Assembly: GCA_900696525.1 (NCBI GenBank)
Contig: CAADGL010000012.1
Coordinates: 310,001 to 374,000 of the forward strand
DNA: 64,000 nucleotides
Source of the DNA: an uncultured Planctomycetota bacterium
Lineage (GTDB): Bacteria; Planctomycetota; Phycisphaerae; UBA1845; Fen-1342
Direction of reading: 5' to 3'
Shown here: positions 60,216-64,000 of the stretch, in pieces
Position numbering within the stretch: position 1 is the stretch's first letter
Layout of the letters: each line of letters starts with the position of its first letter
Position numbers and translations under genes: made by a program
The notes under the pieces: generated by a model
Told to the model about the DNA's origin: nothing
The model's input: the letters and a program-made list of their open reading frames with translations, nothing else
Databases searched by the model: none

Positions 60216-60588
60216 ATCTTAGCATAGGCGTAGGTTGTTGAAAGGTCGGCGGTTGCGACCCTCGCGCGCGGCGTTGAGCCGGCGCACGCCCGACCGGAGT
60301 GATATTCAGGCGATCCGACCGGTCGAAGGCGCAAGGACGCCGGCCCGCGGATCGGTTCAATGGCGATCGAGGTTCGCGAATCATAAGCGTTCATCCGGAT
60401 CATCCAGCGACCTGACCCGCCACGCTCCTGTCGCCGCAGTTTCGTCACCGTCGGCATCGGCTTGCGGCCAAACGGGGATTGGTGCGCGCGTTGGTGCGTA
60501 CCTGTCCGGCCGCGCAGCGACCCCGCCGGGAGGCCGACGAGGAGAGCGGCCTTCGCAGCCACCTGTTTTGAGCCAACCGGAATGACGA
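60216..60588 (+). other. Long untranslated leader region before rny
   Basis: About 370 nt between the candidate promoter and the rny ATG carry no convincing gene on either strand. This could be a long 5' leader; RNase Y and RNase E mRNAs are often autoregulated through leaders. I see no recognisable riboswitch. Confidence 0.35.
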
Positions 60589-62169
60589 ATGCGCGAACAA
60601 CTGAGTCTGCTGGCCGCGATGGGCGATCTGCCCAGCGCGATGCTGGGAGTGTTGCTGGGCGGCGCGGCCGTCTGGCTGGCCGTCTATCTCCTTAACCGCA
60701 GTCGGGGCGCGGCGCACCGCGCCCAGGTCGAGAAAGAACTCCAGGAAGCGCGACAGCGCCGCGAGGAAATCCTGCGCGCCGCCCAGATGGAGGCCCAGAA
60801 AGTCCACCTCGAGATGAAGGAGCGCTTCGAGCGCGAGACCGCCGAGACGCGCGAGGAAACCCGCGCCGCCGAGAAGCGCCTGGCCAAGCGCGAGGACCAG
60901 ATCGACAAGAAGACCGACGTCCTCAACACCAAGGAGAAGAAGATCGAGGACGCCGAGCAGGAGATCGCGCGTCGGCGGGCGGAGCTTGAGAAAAAGGAGG
61001 CCGAGTCGGCCCGCATCCTGGCTGAGCAGCGCTCCGAGCTGCTGCGCATCACGCACATGACGGCGGAGGAGGCCCACGCGGAGTGTCTCCGGCGGCTGGG
61101 GCTGGAGGTGGAGCGCGAGGCCGGGCAGATGGTCGAGAAGATCATCGCCACGGCGCAGGAGAACGCGCGCGAGAAGGCGCGGCAGATCACGATCGAGGCG
61201 ATCCAGCGCTACGCGTCGGAGCACACGAGCGAGGCGACGGTCTCGACGGTGGACGTGCCGTCGGACGAGATGAAAGGCCGCATCATCGGGCGCGAGGGGC
61301 GCAACATCCGCGCGTTCGAGAAGGAGACCGGGGTCAACGTGATCGTCGACGACACCCCAGGGATCGTGACGGTCACGTGTTTCGACCCGGTGCGCAAGGA
61401 AGTGGCGCGGCTGGCGCTGGAGCGGCTGATCAAGGACGGGCGAATCCATCCGACGCGGATCGAGGAGCTGGTAGCCACGACCCAGAAGGAGATCGAGGAA
61501 CGGTGCAGCGAGCTGGGCCGCCAGGCGGTGCTGGAGGCCAACGTCACCGGGCTGAACAAGAAGCTGGTGGACACGCTGGGCCGGCTCCAGTTCCGCACGA
61601 GCTACGGCCAGAACGTGCTGCGCCACAGCATTGAAGTCGCACACCTGTGCGGCATCATGGCCGATGAGCTGGGGCTCGACGGCGCCCTGGCGCGGCGCTG
61701 CGGCCTGCTGCACGACATCGGCAAGGCCATTTCCGACGAGGAGGGCACCCACACCAAGGTCGGCGCCGACTTCTGCAAGAAGCTCAGCGAGCATCCCGCC
61801 GTCATCAACGCCGTCGCCGCTCACCATGGCGACGTGGCCGCCACCTACGCCTACACGCCGCTGGTGATGGCGGCGGACGCGGTGAGCGCGTCGCGGCCCG
61901 GCAGCCGGCGCGAGTCGCTGGAGAAGTACATCAAGCGGCTGGAAGAGCTGGAGGCGATCGCCAACGGATTCACGGGGGTGCGCCAGGCGCACGCGGTGGA
62001 GGCGGGGCGCGAGGTGCGGGTGATTGTCGACGCGGTGCAGGTGGATGATCGTTCGTCACTGAAGCTGGCCCGCGACATCGCCAAAAAGATCGAGGAGTCG
62101 ATGACCTATCCGGGCGAGATCAAGGTGACGGTCCTGCGCGAGATCCGCGCCACCGAGTACGCCCGCTAG
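60589..62169 (+). CDS. rny: Ribonuclease Y
   Basis: RNase Y is a membrane-anchored endoribonuclease that starts mRNA decay. The 526-residue protein has one N-terminal helix (about residues 18-36), a long coiled coil (about 40-165), a KH domain with [15 protein letters not shown] (near 225) and an HD domain with HSIEVAHL and LLHDIGKA (near 347-385) holding the metal-binding His-Asp pair. Length and order are normal. The DEAD-box helicase at 56270-57655 could be a degradosome partner, but they are not in one transcript. Confidence 0.97.
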   Translation: MREQLSLLAAMGDLPSAMLGVLLGGAAVWLAVYLLNRSRGAAHRAQVEKELQEARQRREEILRAAQMEAQKVHLEMKERFERETAETREETRAAEKRLAKREDQIDKKTDVLNTKEKKIEDAEQEIARRRAELEKKEAESARILAEQRSELLRITHMTAEEAHAECLRRLGLEVEREAGQMVEKIIATAQENAREKARQITIEAIQRYASEHTSEATVSTVDVPSDEMKGRIIGREGRNIRAFEKETGVNVIVDDTPGIVTVTCFDPVRKEVARLALERLIKDGRIHPTRIEELVATTQKEIEERCSELGRQAVLEANVTGLNKKLVDTLGRLQFRTSYGQNVLRHSIEVAHLCGIMADELGLDGALARRCGLLHDIGKAISDEEGTHTKVGADFCKKLSEHPAVINAVAAHHGDVAATYAYTPLVMAADAVSASRPGSRRESLEKYIKRLEELEAIANGFTGVRQAHAVEAGREVRVIVDAVQVDDRSSLKLARDIAKKIEESMTYPGEIKVTVLREIRATEYAR

Positions 62170-62237
62170 GCGCCGACCCGTGTTGAGGCGCCGGCTTCTG
62201 AACGCGCGCGAAGCAGGGCCCCCCTGAATGGCGACGC

Positions 62238-62711
62238 TCAACCTGCCGACGAAAAACGCAGGACCCGGCCGCCCGCAACGCGCAGGTAGTCGGCGGTTGA
62301 CAGCACGATCGAGTCCGTCAGTGTCCCGGCGTTGAACGCGATGCGCTCGTTCTCGACGATCGACTCGTCCACGTACAGTTCGAAGGGCAGAATGGGCCGC
62401 CCGAATGGCGGCACACTGCCGGGAACGAGCCCGGTCAGGCTCAGCAGCTCCTCCGAGGTCGCAAACCGCGCGCGCTTCGCGCCGAGGGCCCGCTTCGCCG
62501 CCGCCGAGTCGAAACGCCGCGCCGCGCTCAGCACGAAGAGCCGGAACTCGTCGTCGAGCTTGACCAGCAGGGCCTTTCCGCCGACGCGCAGCGGTTCGCC
62601 GCGCACGCGGGCCGACTCCTCCGAGGTGCGGGTGGGCTCGTGGTGCAGCTCGCGGAACGCGGCTCCGGCCTCGGTCAGCAGCGCGCGGATCGCGGGCAGG
62701 ACGTCGGTCAT
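62238..62711 (-). CDS. YbaK/ProX-type aminoacyl-tRNA deacylase
   Basis: A 157-residue member of the YbaK/EbsC family, which hydrolyse wrongly charged tRNAs such as Ala- or Cys-tRNA(Pro). Typical segments are KALLVKLDDEFRLFVLSA with the central Lys, then LTGLVPGSVPPFG near residue 92 (the conserved G-x-x-P-F-G) and YVDESIVENERIAFNAG. It starts 12 nt after the tatC stop on the same strand, so probably shares its transcript. It converges on rny. Confidence 0.93.
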   Translation of the reverse strand: MTDVLPAIRALLTEAGAAFRELHHEPTRTSEESARVRGEPLRVGGKALLVKLDDEFRLFVLSAARRFDSAAAKRALGAKRARFATSEELLSLTGLVPGSVPPFGRPILPFELYVDESIVENERIAFNAGTLTDSIVLSTADYLRVAGGRVLRFSSAG

Positions 62712-62723
62712 CGGGGCCGAGCC

Positions 62724-63746
62724 TCACTCAGAAGCCGGCGGCGCCTGGGCCGCGCGGCGCTGTTGGCGCGCGGCCAGCAGCATGCCGAGTTCGAACAGCA
62801 GGTACATCGGCGCCGACAGCAGCAGATGGCTGAGCAGGTCGGGCGGCGCGATGACGCCGGCGATGATGACGATGATCAGGATCACGCCCTTGCGGTACTT
62901 GCGCAGCGATGACAGCGGCACGATGCCGCTGCGCGCCAGGAACAGCACGGCCAGCGGCATCTGAAACGCCACCCCGAAGGCCACCCCGAGCACCAGCACG
63001 TAGCTCAGGTAGTGCCCGATCGTGAAATGCGTCGTGATCATCGCCCGGCTGCCGTCGCGATGCAGCGGCGTGCTGAGCGTGTCCGCCACGCCCCGTACCT
63101 TCAGTCGCCGCTGGGGCTCGTTGAGCCAGATGCTGCCGGTCGGCGGCGCGGGCGGGTCGTGCTCGACAACGGGAATCATGAGCGGGGTGCAGGGCTGCGA
63201 TTCGGTCCGGGCGTGCTGGCCCCCGCCCACGAGCATCTGCTCGAGCGCCGTGGGCTCGGCGTTCGGCATCTTCAGCCAGCTCGAGAACCCGACCAGGAAC
63301 TTCAGGCTGAGCGGCAGCGCCAGCGTGTACATGAACACGAGCCCCGCCAGAAACAGGCCGACGCTGAACGGCACCAGCCGGTAGACCCACTGGCGCTCCT
63401 TCGGATACAGCCCCGCCGCCACGAACGTCCAGAGCTGGTAAATGATGTATGGGCCGGCGATGACCAGGCCGGCGATGAGCACAACCTTGAAGTAAACGAG
63501 GAACGGCTCGACCGGCCCCGTCGCCAGGAAGCTCTCCGGCTGGTCGGCGTCGCGGAGCACGAGATACAGCGGCCGGGCGATGATGGCCAGCAGGTCGCGC
63601 GCCAGCCAGATGCACGGCAGGCAGACCACGACCAGCGCCACCAGGCTGCGCGCCACGCAGCCGCGCAGGTCTTCCAGGTGTTCGCCGATCGTCATCCGCG
63701 TGTCGTCGGGATGCTGCGAACGGCCGCGCCGCGATGGCTTTGACAT
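62724..63746 (-). CDS. tatC: Sec-independent protein translocase TatC, enlarged loop
   Basis: TatC recognises twin-arginine signals and exports folded proteins. The 340-residue protein has the N-terminal MTIGEHLEDLR motif and about six membrane helices (near residues 33-55, 88-112, 124-148, 243-268, 285-300, 305-325). The periplasmic loop between the third and fourth helices is expanded to about 75 residues (about 160-238), against about 20 in E. coli. The ATG at 63746 is chosen; another lies 12 nt upstream. The Tat-exported Gfo/Idh/MocA protein in this window is a plausible client. No tatA/tatB gene is nearby. Confidence 0.95.
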   Translation of the reverse strand: MSKPSRRGRSQHPDDTRMTIGEHLEDLRGCVARSLVALVVVCLPCIWLARDLLAIIARPLYLVLRDADQPESFLATGPVEPFLVYFKVVLIAGLVIAGPYIIYQLWTFVAAGLYPKERQWVYRLVPFSVGLFLAGLVFMYTLALPLSLKFLVGFSSWLKMPNAEPTALEQMLVGGGQHARTESQPCTPLMIPVVEHDPPAPPTGSIWLNEPQRRLKVRGVADTLSTPLHRDGSRAMITTHFTIGHYLSYVLVLGVAFGVAFQMPLAVLFLARSGIVPLSSLRKYRKGVILIIVIIAGVIAPPDLLSHLLLSAPMYLLFELGMLLAARQQRRAAQAPPASE

Positions 63747-63886
63747 GCCGCCGATCATAGCGGGCCGCAACCGCCGCGACAGGCCGGCGACGAGGCCCGG
63801 GGCGTCGGGGGCGTGGTCGGGACGGGACGTGCCGCCGGAGGCTCTCGACCGAACGCAACGTTGGCGCGGCACGGCGCATCATTCTC

Positions 63887-63914
63887 TTGACGGACGCGCA
63901 GAAGGCGGTAGAAT
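63887..63914 (+). promoter_or_regulatory. Candidate promoter reading off the right edge
   Basis: TTGACG (63887-63892) and TAGAAT (63909-63914) are separated by 16 nt. Transcription would begin near 63921 and run out of the window on the plus strand. The downstream gene is not visible. Confidence 0.6.
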
Positions 63915-64000
63915 TCCGCGAACCTTGGCGGGCGGCTGCCCGCTCGGAGCGCCGCACCTGCGGGCGGTCCGCATTTCCCGTTTCGGTGAGTTGAGGCGAG

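Noticed and set aside
1..64000. rRNA, tRNA, integrase, transposase or attachment sites
   Set aside because: I looked for tRNA T-arm patterns, transposase motifs and flanking direct repeats by eye and found none convincing; a covariance search was not possible.

Overview
The window looks like chromosomal DNA of a planctomycete, probably an uncultured lineage. GC is very high throughout. Several features fit this phylum: secreted or lipoprotein gene products carrying long Asn-Asp-Pro repeats and dockerin type I calcium loops, a Tat-exported Gfo/Idh/MocA oxidoreductase, a prepilin-like protein with an N-terminal cleavage/methylation motif and an H-X-DG-like tail, a planctomycete-type c-type cytochrome-like domain, a fused SecDF, and an McsA/McsB pair. 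I saw no rRNA, tRNA, CRISPR array, insertion sequence or phage gene. This is a core-genome region with short intergenic gaps, many 4-20 nt gene overlaps and frequent strand switches.

Layout. 1-5,400: the 3' end of an alkaline phosphatase, two paralogous Asn-Asp-Pro repeat lipoproteins (the second with a dockerin), a coiled-coil protein of unknown function, and a DNRLRE-dockerin secreted protein. 5,665-11,040: a plus-strand cluster dxr, rseP (with about four PDZ-like modules), a RidA-family gene and argH. 11,027-12,582: mcsA-mcsB on the minus strand. 12,851-14,391: small membrane and lipoprotein genes. 14,415-18,411: a minus-strand cluster of an MFS transporter, a PQQ-type beta-propeller and a YceI-TPR fusion. 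18,512-20,473: thyX and a TPR/cytochrome-like protein. 20,485-28,526: a DUF362 protein, a GGDEF/HD-GYP regulator, panB, a methyltransferase, a prepilin-like protein and a GAF-PP2C phosphatase.

28,616-34,970: a Rieske oxygenase, a 57-residue membrane peptide and a lone OppB-type permease; a degenerate J-domain protein; a Gfo/Idh/MocA oxidoreductase; and a btaB-btaA pair for betaine-lipid synthesis. 34,972-43,726: a PIN/TRAM membrane protein, an AlkA-type glycosylase, a very large SecDF, a cyclophilin-type lipoprotein and carA. 43,823-50,952: a UvrA that stops at the boundary between its two ATPase halves, hemW, an FHA protein and a UvrD/PcrA helicase. 51,215-57,655: a histidine kinase overlapping a REC-GGDEF-EAL regulator, an arginase-family gene, a fragment of an ABC-2 permease and a DEAD-box helicase. 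57,868-63,746: an OmpA-like lipoprotein, a membrane-anchored helix-turn-helix protein, a small membrane protein, rny, a YbaK-type deacylase and tatC.

Taken together the genes cover isoprenoid, pantothenate, arginine, pyrimidine and thymidylate synthesis, envelope stress proteolysis and export (RseP, SecDF, TatC), DNA repair (UvrA half, UvrD, AlkA), RNA decay (RNase Y, DEAD-box), arginine-phosphorylation quality control (McsAB) and cyclic-di-GMP signalling (two composite proteins). Nothing forms an obvious defence island. The most unusual items are the half-length UvrA, the Rieske/mini-membrane-peptide/lone-permease trio, the membrane-tethered helix-turn-helix gene cluster, and the paralogous repeat lipoproteins, whose repeats vary almost only synonymously.
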